In this document: positions 1 to 8,122 of the stretch, in pieces
Layout: the number at the start of each line of letters is the position of its first letter
Position numbering within the stretch: the first letter of the stretch is position 1
Source of the DNA: UBA7985 sp002711265
GTDB lineage: Bacteria > Pseudomonadota > Alphaproteobacteria > UBA7985
Assembly (NCBI GenBank): GCA_965660945.1
Contig: CBFIBS010000014.1
Span: 1 to 64,000 of the forward strand
DNA length: 64,000 nt
Direction of reading: 5' to 3'
Program-made: the position numbers and the translations under genes
Notes under the pieces: generated by a model
What the model was told of the DNA's origin: nothing
What the model saw: the letters and a program-made list of their open reading frames with translations, nothing else
Databases searched by the model: none

Positions 1-205
1 GCCGGACTTCGCGCCCCAGCACCTCGGCCCGGCCCTCGTAGCCCTGTAGCAGGCGGACCAGGATCTTCTGCGTGGTCGACTTGCCCGCGCCGGAGGGGCC
101 GAGGAAGCCAAAGATTTCGCCGTCTTCGAGGCTGAAATTCAGGTCCCGCAGTGCCGGGCTTGTGGCGCTGGGATAGGTGAAGCTTAGGTTTTCGACGGTG
201 ATCAT
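1..205 (-). CDS. ABC transporter ATP-binding protein (5' part only)
   Basis: This is the first 68 codons of a gene that runs off the left edge. The start is the ATG read leftward from 205. Residues 36-44 form a Walker A loop (GPSGAGKST), preceded by the usual beta-strand start of an ABC nucleotide-binding domain, so it should bind and hydrolyse ATP for a membrane transporter. The GFLGPSGAGKSTT style resembles drug- or export-type ATPases rather than amino-acid importers, but the substrate cannot be told from this fragment. It is transcribed divergently from the GMC oxidoreductase, with 127 bp between the two starts. Confidence 0.85.
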   Translation of the reverse strand, partial: MITVENLSFTYPSATSPALRDLNFSLEDGEIFGFLGPSGAGKSTTQKILVRLLQGYEGRAEVLGREVR

Positions 206-332
206 GGCGCTGAACTTACGCGCTGGAAGACGTTTTCGCCAAGAGGAAGGACGCAGGCGGGGGGACAGGGCGGCAAGCCTGTTCTAGACTGCACCGCAAA
301 TCAGCAGATCAGACCAGATTGAAGAGGCCGTT

Positions 333-2051
333 TTGACCACCCCGAGCACAGCTCCAGCAGCGATATCTTCCGAATTTGACTACGTAATCGTGGGTAGCGG
401 TTCCGCCGGCGCCATCATGGCAGCCCGGTTGACGGAGGACCCGGACATACGGGTCGCCGTGCTGGAGTTCGGCGGCAGCGACAGGTCGATTTTCGTGCAG
501 ATGCCAACGGCGCTGTCCATCCCCATGACCCAGGACAAGTTCAACTGGGGCTACTGGTCCGACGCCGAGCCTGGGCTGGGTGGCCGTGTTATGGACTGCC
601 CGCGCGGCAAGGTGCTGGGTGGCTCGTCGAGCATCAACGGCATGGCTTTCGTCCGCGGCTGTGCGGGCGATCTGGACCAGTGGGAAGAGGCCGGCGCTGA
701 GGGCTGGAACTACGCCAGCCTGCTGCCCTACTACCAGCGCCTCGAGCGTACGGGTTTTGGCGAGGACAGCTACCGCGGCCGGGGCGGGGAAGTCGGCGTT
801 GGCAATGGCAACGACCGGCTACTGAACCCGCTCTATGATGCCTTTATCGCCGCCGGTGAGCAGGCCGGCTACCCGGTGACCGAGGACTATAATGGCTACC
901 AGCAGGAGGGCTTTGGCCCCATGCAGATGAACGTCGCCGGCGGGCGACGGCAGTCGACGGCCAATGCCTTCCTCGCGCCGGCGCGCAAGCGCCCGAACCT
1001 GCAGATCATCACTGGGGTGCTGGCGCAGCGTGTCCTGCTCGACGGCACCCGTGCGATCGGGGTCGAGGTCACCCGTGCGGGCAAGACCGCGCAGGTCATG
1101 GCCCGGCGGGAAGTCATCCTTGCGGCCGGCTCGATCGGTTCGCCGACGCTGCTGCAGCGTTCGGGCATCGGCCCGGCGGCTGTGCTCAAGGAGGCCGGTG
1201 TGATGCCGGTGGTGGACCTGCCCGGGGTTGGTGCCAATCTGCAGGATCATCTGGAGGTCTATTTCCAGTACCGCTGCACCCAGTCGATCACGCTCAACGG
1301 GCGGCTGAACCCGCTCAGCAAGGCGTGGATCGGGGCGCGGTGGATGCTGACCAAGACCGGGCTCGGCGCCACCAACCATTTCGAGGCCTGCGCCTTTATC
1401 CGCTCTGACAAGGGCGTGCAGTGGCCGGACATCCAGTACCACTTTCTGCCCGCGGCTATGCGCTATGACGGGCGCGCGGCCTTCGACGGGCATGGTTTTC
1501 AGGTCCACGTCGGCCCAAACAAGCCGCGCAGCCGGGGGCGGGTCGCGATCCGCACGCCGATGGCTGAGGACGCGCCGTCGATCCTGTTCAACTACCTTAC
1601 CGATCCGAGCGATATCAGCGACTGGCGCAAGGCGATCCGCCTGACCCGCGAAATCCTGCAGCAGGACGCGCTGGACCCGTTCCGGGGCGACGAAATCCAG
1701 CCCGGGTTCGGGGTGCAGAGCAACGACGAGATCGACGCCTGGGTGCGCGAGAACGTCGAGAGCGCCTACCATCCGTCCTGCACCTGTAAAATCGGTCGCG
1801 ACGATGATCCGATGGCGGTGCTCGACCGCGACTGCCGCGTGCGCGGGGTCGCAAACCTGCGGGTCGCCGACAGCTCGATATTCCCGGTGATCACCAACGG
1901 CAACCTCAATGCGCCGTCGATGATGGTGGGTGAGCGGGCCGCTGATCTGATCCTCGGGCGCGATCCGCTGCCGCCGAGCAATGCCCCGGCGTGGTTCGAT
2001 CCGGCGTGGGAAACCCGCCAGCGGGCGGGCGAGCCGCAGCGGGCCCTCTAG
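333..2051 (+). CDS. GMC-family FAD oxidoreductase (choline dehydrogenase-like)
   Basis: A 572-residue flavoprotein of the glucose-methanol-choline oxidoreductase family, which oxidises alcohols with FAD. The dinucleotide-binding motif GSGSAG is at residues 21-26, and a GGSSSINGM stretch typical of the family lies near residue 95. At the C-terminal end are the catalytic-type His480 (AYHPSC) and Asn526 (NLNAPSMM), matching the His/Asn pair of choline oxidase-like enzymes. The start is a TTG with GAAGAGG about 6 bases upstream; no better ATG exists near the flavin motif. BetA is one possibility, but there is no betB or betI beside it, so another primary alcohol is equally likely. Confidence 0.85.
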   Translation: MTTPSTAPAAISSEFDYVIVGSGSAGAIMAARLTEDPDIRVAVLEFGGSDRSIFVQMPTALSIPMTQDKFNWGYWSDAEPGLGGRVMDCPRGKVLGGSSSINGMAFVRGCAGDLDQWEEAGAEGWNYASLLPYYQRLERTGFGEDSYRGRGGEVGVGNGNDRLLNPLYDAFIAAGEQAGYPVTEDYNGYQQEGFGPMQMNVAGGRRQSTANAFLAPARKRPNLQIITGVLAQRVLLDGTRAIGVEVTRAGKTAQVMARREVILAAGSIGSPTLLQRSGIGPAAVLKEAGVMPVVDLPGVGANLQDHLEVYFQYRCTQSITLNGRLNPLSKAWIGARWMLTKTGLGATNHFEACAFIRSDKGVQWPDIQYHFLPAAMRYDGRAAFDGHGFQVHVGPNKPRSRGRVAIRTPMAEDAPSILFNYLTDPSDISDWRKAIRLTREILQQDALDPFRGDEIQPGFGVQSNDEIDAWVRENVESAYHPSCTCKIGRDDDPMAVLDRDCRVRGVANLRVADSSIFPVITNGNLNAPSMMVGERAADLILGRDPLPPSNAPAWFDPAWETRQRAGEPQRAL

Positions 2052-2185
2052 AGTCAGAGCTCCGCCGGGTCGAATTGCCGAGGCCCTGCACCGGCGACGG
2101 CGCAGCCTGATACCCCCGCCTGACGAGAACGTCCGCGGCTGCGTCCAGCGTTCCGACCGGAGCGTATGTGGTGAGGTTTGGCGGT

Positions 2186-3430
2186 TCAACCGCCCTCCTG
2201 GAGGCTGCGGTAGGCCGCGGTGACCCCGGCGCTGAGCTCATCCAGCAGCAGGGCCGGGTCTTCGATCCCCACGGAAAGCCTGAAGAAGGCCTCGGTAATG
2301 CCCAGCGCCTCACGCTGTGCCTCGGTCAGCCCCCGGTGGGAGCTCGAGGCCGGGTGCGAGATCGTGGTGCTGACATCGCCCAGCGTCGGGGCAAAGGCGA
2401 TGCCGCCGAGCGCCCGCATCAGAGCATTGGCCTGCGCCCGCCCGCCAGGGAGGGTGAAGCTAACCATGTTGCCTGGATTTTTGCCCAGCAGCGTCCGGGC
2501 CAATGCTCGGTCGGGGTGATCGTCGCGGCCGGGGTAAAAGACCTGGTCAACGCCGACGAGGTCAGCGAGGTGGTCGGCGATCCGCCGGGCGTTGTCCTGT
2601 GCGCGTTCAAACCGCAGCTCGAAGGTATGGAGCCCGCGCTCGGCCATCCAGCAATCCCACGGCGAGGGTGTCAGCCCCCAGGTGGCAACGGCGTCCTCCA
2701 GCGGCTGGCGCAGCGCCGGGTCCCGGGCTGCGACATAGCCCAGCGTCACGTCAGAGTGCCCGGCCAGCAGCTTGGTCACCGAATTGACCACCAGATCGGC
2801 GCCGAGTTCGAAGCCCGAGACCACCGCCGGGGTGGTGAAGGTGTTGTCGAGCAGCAGCAGCACCCCGCGCTCGCGGCACAGCGCCGCGATGCCGTCGATA
2901 TCGGCGATCCGCAGGGTGGGGTTGGAGACCACTTCGACCAGCACCATCCGCGTTTCCGGGCGCAGGGCGGCAGCGACATTGGCCGCATCTGCCACGTCGA
3001 CCAGCGTGTTCGACAATCCAAGACGGGGCAGGTCATGATTGAGCAACCGCAGGCTTTTGCCGTAGAGCTGGTCGCCGGCGATGACGTGGTCTCCCGCCTT
3101 GAGTACGCCAAGCACACCCGCCGTGATTGCCGACATGCCTGAACTGGTGATTAGTCCGGGCGTGGGTGCGGCTTCGAGCGCGTCGATCTTGGCTGCTAGC
3201 AGGTCGGCGTTGGGGTGGCCTTCGCGGGCGTAGGTATAGCCTGCCGCACGGCCCTCGTACTGGTCTTCGAGCGCGTCGACGTCGGGGGTGGCGTAGACCA
3301 CGGCGGGCTGCAAGGGCGAGCCCAGTGCGCGCGACTCAGAGGGGGGAAAGGGGGTGCGCCGGACAACGTTGGGCAGGCGGCGGTTGCCCTGGCCTTCTGG
3401 GCCTTTCCGGCGATCTTCAGACTTTGTCAC
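2186..3430 (-). CDS. Cys/Met-metabolism PLP-dependent enzyme (gamma-lyase/synthase type)
   Basis: A 414-residue fold-type I PLP enzyme of the trans-sulfuration family (cystathionine gamma-synthase/lyase, methionine gamma-lyase, O-acetylhomoserine sulfhydrylase). Lys220 in SVTKLLAGHSD is the Schiff-base lysine, Asp195 in LLDNTF contacts the pyridine nitrogen, and SSGMSAI near residue 97 holds the phosphate. The start is a GTG at 3430 with AAAGGA upstream. A roughly 30-residue Arg/Pro-rich leader precedes the conserved core. Members of this family cannot be separated by eye, so the exact reaction is left open. It stands alone, convergent with the GMC gene. Confidence 0.85.
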   Translation of the reverse strand: MTKSEDRRKGPEGQGNRRLPNVVRRTPFPPSESRALGSPLQPAVVYATPDVDALEDQYEGRAAGYTYAREGHPNADLLAAKIDALEAAPTPGLITSSGMSAITAGVLGVLKAGDHVIAGDQLYGKSLRLLNHDLPRLGLSNTLVDVADAANVAAALRPETRMVLVEVVSNPTLRIADIDGIAALCRERGVLLLLDNTFTTPAVVSGFELGADLVVNSVTKLLAGHSDVTLGYVAARDPALRQPLEDAVATWGLTPSPWDCWMAERGLHTFELRFERAQDNARRIADHLADLVGVDQVFYPGRDDHPDRALARTLLGKNPGNMVSFTLPGGRAQANALMRALGGIAFAPTLGDVSTTISHPASSSHRGLTEAQREALGITEAFFRLSVGIEDPALLLDELSAGVTAAYRSLQEGG

Positions 3431-3794
3431 CCGACAGTCCTTTCAATGCTCAGGTCCGTGCCGAACCAGCGATCAGCAGCGAGCGGGTTTCGCAGCGGTT
3501 CAGGCTTGGCCCGCAGCAGAGCACTTCGGCGCCGGGGTGGCAATACGGCTCAGCGACGGCAGTGGGCGGCTGGGCTTTGGGCTGGGATCTCTCGCAGTTT
3601 CTGGTGATCTGCGAGGGTCTGCGACGGTCTGTGACGGTCTGCGACCTAAATCGGCGCGGGTGCCGCGAAATCACAAGACTCGGCTGGGTCCGGGGTTCAA
3701 GCACCATGCATGACCTACGCAGATTTTCGATCCTGTGCGCGCCCGACACCGGGTTCTCAATCCCCGGCGTGTGTCTGTTGAGATTGGAGCTTTG
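3431..3794. other. Intergenic region, divergent promoters
   Basis: A 364-bp non-coding stretch between the divergent PLP enzyme and MFS transporter. Reading frames inside it have no coding-like features. It contains the four-copy 10-bp tandem repeat described separately and ends in the GGAG ribosome site at 3785-3788 used by the MFS gene. No riboswitch or tRNA was recognised. Confidence 0.6.
3606..3645 (+). repeat. Four tandem 10-bp repeats in a promoter region
   Basis: Four head-to-tail decamers: gatctgcgag, ggtctgcgac, ggtctgtgac, ggtctgcgac. Only a few bases vary. A 10-bp period places the copies on the same face of the helix, about 150 bp upstream of the MFS start. This could be a cooperative regulator-binding array or simple slippage; the sequence alone does not decide. 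Confidence 0.8.
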
Positions 3795-5036
3795 ATGACC
3801 AAACCGGCGTTTTCAGCCCTGGACCTGAGCTTGCTGATCCGTGTCCGGGTCGTGGTCAGCGCGGTGCTGTCCATGGTCTTCGCCGGGTTTGCGAGCGGGC
3901 TGATCTACGCCTGGGTTCCGATCCGGCTTTCGGCGCTGGGCTATGATCCTTCGGTCGCGGGCATGCTGATTTCGGTGACGGCCGTGGGCGGGGTGCTCGG
4001 CTGCTTCATCACCGGTGCACTGGTGCGCCGGCTAGGGCAGGCGCGGACGTGGCTGCTGGCCCTCGGGATGCTGCTGATTTCCTACGCCACGCTGGCCCTT
4101 ACCGAGCAGCCACTGTTCTGGGGGCTGGGGCGGCTGGCTTACGGTGTTGCCATGACCCAGCTGTTCGTGGTCGGGCAGAGCTGGTTCAACGCGCTGGTGA
4201 CCAACCGCTTCCGTGGCCGGGTGCAGGCGAGCCTGAACACCCTGTTCGTCGTTGGGATCGGGGTGGGGGGCTTTGGCATCGGCTTCATCAGCGTCGATGG
4301 CAACATGGCGCCGCTGGTGGCGCTAGGGCTAACCGTCGCGGCACTGACACCCATGCTGCTGCCCGGCCTGCCGCGGGTACCGACGCCCCAGGCCGCTCAA
4401 GTGCGGGTGCTGCGCGCCTGGCGGATTTCGCCGCTGGCGGTCTCCGGGATGCTGTTCGCGGGCGGGGTGACCATGCTGGTGCAGGGGTACGCGCCTATAT
4501 TCGCGCAGGCCAAGGGCTTCGAGCCCGCTCAGATCGGGCTGATGCTGCTGCTGATGCAACTGGGGATCTTTGCGGTGCCCCTGTCGGCGGGGTTTGTCTC
4601 TGACCGCGTCGACCGGCGTTGGGTGATTGTCGCCTGCACGGTTCTGATCGTGGGCTGTGCGGCCTTTGCCAGCGAGGTGGCGGGGCTGAATTTCTTCTTC
4701 CTGGTGGCGGCCTTTGGCCTGTGGGCGGGTTCTACAGAGGCGATTTTCTCGGTCACGTCGGCGCAGGCGAGCGACCACGCTCAGCCCGAGGAGTACCTCA
4801 GCCTGTCTGCGACACTGATCCTGGTCTGGTCGAGCGGAGCGGTGCTGGTGCCCGGCGTGACCAGTGTGCTCACCCGGCTGTTTGGGGTCTCGGCCTTTAT
4901 GATCGTGGCCGGGGTGCTGGCGGTGGTGTTTTTGGTTTTCACGCTGGTGCGGTTGCGGCTGCGGGACCAGCCGGATCCGGCGGCCGATGCCGCGGTTGAT
5001 CCGGGGCTTGACCTTAGCGATCCGCCGCTGCGTTAG
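3795..5036 (+). CDS. MFS transporter (YcaD-like)
   Basis: A 413-residue major facilitator superfamily protein with about 12 hydrophobic segments and short charged loops. The typical loop after TM2 is seen as GALVRRLGQAR, and a related GFVSDRVDRRW lies in the second half, as in the internal repeat of MFS carriers. The ATG at 3795 is chosen because GGAG sits 7 bases upstream; the frame is open 20 codons further back but without a ribosome site. The best family match by pattern is the YcaD-type group, whose substrates are poorly known. It lies divergent from the PLP enzyme, which gives no firm clue to cargo. Confidence 0.8.
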   Translation: MTKPAFSALDLSLLIRVRVVVSAVLSMVFAGFASGLIYAWVPIRLSALGYDPSVAGMLISVTAVGGVLGCFITGALVRRLGQARTWLLALGMLLISYATLALTEQPLFWGLGRLAYGVAMTQLFVVGQSWFNALVTNRFRGRVQASLNTLFVVGIGVGGFGIGFISVDGNMAPLVALGLTVAALTPMLLPGLPRVPTPQAAQVRVLRAWRISPLAVSGMLFAGGVTMLVQGYAPIFAQAKGFEPAQIGLMLLLMQLGIFAVPLSAGFVSDRVDRRWVIVACTVLIVGCAAFASEVAGLNFFFLVAAFGLWAGSTEAIFSVTSAQASDHAQPEEYLSLSATLILVWSSGAVLVPGVTSVLTRLFGVSAFMIVAGVLAVVFLVFTLVRLRLRDQPDPAADAAVDPGLDLSDPPLR

Positions 5037-5448
5037 GGCGGCAGGACGGTTGCGCGTGAGAGATTTGTAAGCCGCGAAGCGGCGTCAAATCGAGCGCGCC
5101 ATGCTTATCTTGGCGCTCAACACGCTTCGCTCTGAGCGCGCTGGAAATATTCGTTGAAGCATGGTTGCGCCGACCTTGCCTCGGCCGCTTCGCGGCCTTC
5201 GCCAAGGCGTCGCGCAACTCGCCCGCTGCGCGGTCGGTCGGCTTCGCCTCCGCTCCCCCATTGTGTGTAACACCTTGGCGTCCTTTCCTCCCGCCTATCG
5301 AAAGAGTTCGGGCAAATCTTCGCGGTGCGCGCAGCGCGCCACCTCTTTCAGGGGCAAAGAGCTCATGATTCCGAAGCTATGACAGGGTGAAAACTGCGCC
5401 AACCTGAACGATTGCAGTCCCAGACCGGCTTGCGCTAGCCTGCCCACC
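5037..5448. other. Long intergenic region rich in short inverted repeats
   Basis: 412 bp without a convincing gene. It holds many copies of cttcgc/gcgaag-type words, among them the perfect palindrome ggccgcttcgcggcc with its flanks near 5180-5195, and gccgcgaagcggc near 5073. Frames on both strands are open for up to about 70 codons but are Arg/Ala-rich with no recognisable domain, as expected from GC-rich filler. It could be a dispersed repeat element; no comparison copy lies in this window. Confidence 0.45.
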
Positions 5449-6402
5449 ATGACGATGCCGAAACACCCCCAGCAGTCCGACACGGATGACCCCCTCGATC
5501 ACCGCCGTTTCGTTGCCGCCCTCAGCCCGGAGCAGCGCCGCGCCTTAACAGCCAAGTCCGACCGTGCCGGGCTGTTCCACCTCGCCGGTCACCTCGCGCT
5601 GATCGCCGTCCTTGCGACGGCCGTAGTCGCTCAAGTACCGGTGTGGTGGGTGCTGATGCTGCCGCTTGGGGTCGTGCTGATCTTCCTCTTCACCCTCAAT
5701 CATGAAGCCATCCACCGCACCGCCTTCGCCGCCGGCTGGCTCAACGAAGTCGTCACGCGGGTCTGCGCGCTGGTGCTGATCCTGCCGGCAACATGGTTCC
5801 GCTTCTTCCACTTCGAGCACCACCGCCACACCCAGGACCCCGAGCGCGACCCCGAGCTCGCGGGCACAGCACCCGCCACCCGCGCAGCCTGGCTGTGGCA
5901 CGTCAGCGGCATCCCGCTGTGGATCAGCGCCATCAAGGGCCTGCTCACCAATGCCGCCGGGCTGAACCGCGACCCCTTCGTTCCGGCCTCAGCGCGTGCG
6001 CGGGTGCAGCGCGAAGCACTGGCCATGATCGCGGTCTATCTGGGGCTGCTGGCCACCTCGCTGTGGTTGCAGACGGCGGTGCTGCTGTGGGTCTGGGTCA
6101 TCCCGGCGCTGCTGGGGCAGCCCTTCCTGCGGCTCTACCTGCTCGCTGAGCACGGCCGGTGCGCCTTCGTCGCCAATATGTTCGAGAACAGCCGCACGAC
6201 CTTCACCGGGCCACTGGTGCGCTTTTTGGCCTGGAACATGCCATACCACGCCGAGCACCACGCCTTCCCGACGGTACCCTTCTACCGACTGCCGCAGCTG
6301 CACCGGCTGACCGCCCCGCACCTGCGCGCGACCAGCCCGGGCTACCGCGATTTCACGGCGCGCAGCCTTGCAGCCCTTGGCAACGACAGTTCCGGGGGCT
6401 GA
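5449..6402 (+). CDS. Fatty-acid-desaturase-like membrane di-iron protein
   Basis: A 317-residue integral membrane oxygenase with the three histidine clusters of the fatty acid desaturase/hydroxylase superfamily: HEAIH near residue 85, HFEHHRH near 122-128, and HAEHHAF near 269. These bind two irons and allow O2-dependent desaturation or hydroxylation of a lipid-like substrate. Hydrophobic segments flank the clusters (about 45-80, 90-105 and 180-215). The substrate could be a fatty acyl chain, carotenoid or sterol-like lipid. No partner ferredoxin or reductase lies nearby. No strong Shine-Dalgarno precedes the ATG. Confidence 0.8.
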   Translation: MTMPKHPQQSDTDDPLDHRRFVAALSPEQRRALTAKSDRAGLFHLAGHLALIAVLATAVVAQVPVWWVLMLPLGVVLIFLFTLNHEAIHRTAFAAGWLNEVVTRVCALVLILPATWFRFFHFEHHRHTQDPERDPELAGTAPATRAAWLWHVSGIPLWISAIKGLLTNAAGLNRDPFVPASARARVQREALAMIAVYLGLLATSLWLQTAVLLWVWVIPALLGQPFLRLYLLAEHGRCAFVANMFENSRTTFTGPLVRFLAWNMPYHAEHHAFPTVPFYRLPQLHRLTAPHLRATSPGYRDFTARSLAALGNDSSGG

Positions 6403-6527
6403 CGTCGGGCAGGTAGGCAACCGGGCAACCCGGCAGGCAGGGAACCGGGCAGGCGGGCACACGCGCAGCCGATCGGGATGCCGTGCTGACGGGTTCAGGT
6501 CTCATGCGGAGCAAAAGAAGGCCCCGG
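6403..6527. repeat. Low-complexity ggcagg/accggg repeats between convergent genes
   Basis: The 125 bp between the desaturase-like gene and gabD contain imperfect repeats of about 20 bp built on gggcaggtaggcaaccgggc and cggcaggcagggaaccgggc (6407-6450). No hairpin followed by a T-run was found, so no intrinsic terminator is claimed. Confidence 0.5.
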
Positions 6528-7976
6528 TCAGACGCTCAGGCAGAGGTACTTCAGCTCGAGATAGTCATCGATGCCGTGGCTGGAGCCTTCGCGGCCCAAA
6601 CCGGACTCCTTGATCCCGCCAAAGGGCGCAAGCTCGGTCGAAATAATCCCGGTGTTGATGCCAACAATGCCGTACTCCAGCGCCTCGGCCACCTTGTAAA
6701 CGCGGCTTAGGTTCTGGGCGTAGAAGTAAGACGCCAGACCGAAGCGGGTATCGTTGGCCTGCTCGATCACCTCGTCTTCGCTCTCGAAGCGGTAAAGCGG
6801 GGCGAGGGGGCCAAAGGTCTCCTCCTGCGTAACCGCCATCGAGCGATCGACGTTGGTCATGATCGTCGGTTCAAAGAACAGCCCGCCCAGCGCGTGCGGC
6901 TTGCCGCCGAGGATGACCTCCGCGCCCTTGGACAGCGCGTCGTCGACGTGCTCCTGCACCTTGTCCAGCGCCTGCGGTTCGATCAGCGGGCCAAAGGCCA
7001 CGCCCGCATCCATGCCGTTGCCGACCTTCATGGTGGCGATGCGGGCTGCGAACTTCTCGGCGAAGGCATCATAGACCCCGGCTTGGACGTAGATGCGGTT
7101 GGCGCAGACGCAGGTCTGACCGTTGTTGCGGAACTTACAGATGATCGCGCCCTCGACCGCGGCATCAATATCGGCGTCGTCGAACACGATGAACGGCGCG
7201 TTGCCGCCCAGTTCCATCGAGGTCTTCTTGATCTGCGGCGCACACTGCTCCATCAGCTTGGCGCCGACCTCGGTCGAGCCGGTAAACGACAGCTTGCGCA
7301 CGGTCGGGTTTGAGGTGATTTCACCGCCGATCGCCGTCGATGAACCCGTCAGCACAGACAGCAAGCCGGCCGGTATCCCCGCCTGCTCGGCCAGTACACA
7401 GAGCGCCAGCGCGGAGTAGGGCGTCGCCGTCGCCGGCTTGACCACCATCGAACAGCCCGCAGCCAGCGCGGCGCCCGCCTTGCGGGTGATCATGGCGTTG
7501 GGAAAGTTCCACGGCGTGATCGCCGCCGTCACCCCGATGGGCTGCTTCAGGACCTGAATGCGCTTGTCGCGCTGGTGGCCGGGGATGATCTCGCCGTAGG
7601 TGCGCTTGCCCTCTTCGGCGAACCACTCGATGAAGCTCGCCCCATAGGCGATCTCGCCGGTCGCTTCCGCCAGTGGCTTGCCCTGCTCAAGGGTCAGCAG
7701 CTCCCCCAGTGCCGCCTGATTTTCCATCATCAGGTTGAACCATTTGATCAGCACCGCGTGGCGCTCCTTGGCGGTGCGCTGGGCCCATTCCTTCTGTGCG
7801 ACACGCGCACCTTCGATCGCCTCAGCGGTCTCCGCAGCGCCCATTTTCGGCACAGTGCCGAGCACCGCGCCAGTCGCCGGGTTGGTCACGTCGATGGTTT
7901 CGCCTGAGTTGGCGTCTTTCCACTGACCGTTGATGTAACACTGCTGCTTGAACAGCGGGCTTGAGAGAACCGACAT
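6528..7976 (-). CDS. gabD: NAD(P)-dependent succinate-semialdehyde dehydrogenase
   Basis: A 482-residue aldehyde dehydrogenase that should oxidise succinate semialdehyde to succinate, the last step of GABA and related semialdehyde breakdown. Family marks are PWNFPNAM, the cofactor-site FTGSTEVG, the general-base glutamate in MELGGNAPF and the nucleophilic cysteine in NNGQTCVCANR. The CVC spacing around the cysteine is typical of GabD. Length and the end sequence GLGREGSSHGIDDYLELKY are as expected. The ATG at 7976 has AAGGACGG upstream. No gabT is next to it. A related semialdehyde such as glutarate semialdehyde cannot be excluded. Confidence 0.88.
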   Translation of the reverse strand: MSVLSSPLFKQQCYINGQWKDANSGETIDVTNPATGAVLGTVPKMGAAETAEAIEGARVAQKEWAQRTAKERHAVLIKWFNLMMENQAALGELLTLEQGKPLAEATGEIAYGASFIEWFAEEGKRTYGEIIPGHQRDKRIQVLKQPIGVTAAITPWNFPNAMITRKAGAALAAGCSMVVKPATATPYSALALCVLAEQAGIPAGLLSVLTGSSTAIGGEITSNPTVRKLSFTGSTEVGAKLMEQCAPQIKKTSMELGGNAPFIVFDDADIDAAVEGAIICKFRNNGQTCVCANRIYVQAGVYDAFAEKFAARIATMKVGNGMDAGVAFGPLIEPQALDKVQEHVDDALSKGAEVILGGKPHALGGLFFEPTIMTNVDRSMAVTQEETFGPLAPLYRFESEDEVIEQANDTRFGLASYFYAQNLSRVYKVAEALEYGIVGINTGIISTELAPFGGIKESGLGREGSSHGIDDYLELKYLCLSV

Positions 7977-8122
7977 GCTCTGAACCGTCCTTAATGAAGA
8001 GTGGCCCCTGTTCTAGACCGCTTGCGCCGTGGCGGCAAACGCCGCTGCGACACCCTTTTTATCAGAACGGCCGCCAAGCCCCTGCGCGCTGGCCGCCAAC
8101 CGGCGCCTGAGCGGCCGGATCC

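Noticed and set aside
819..2189. 456-codon minus-strand frame over the GMC gene
   Set aside because: Arg/Pro/His-rich translation without domains; shadow of the real gene on the other strand.
3690..3720. ggttcaag-type word resembling a tRNA T-arm
   Set aside because: No acceptor or anticodon stem could be folded around it.
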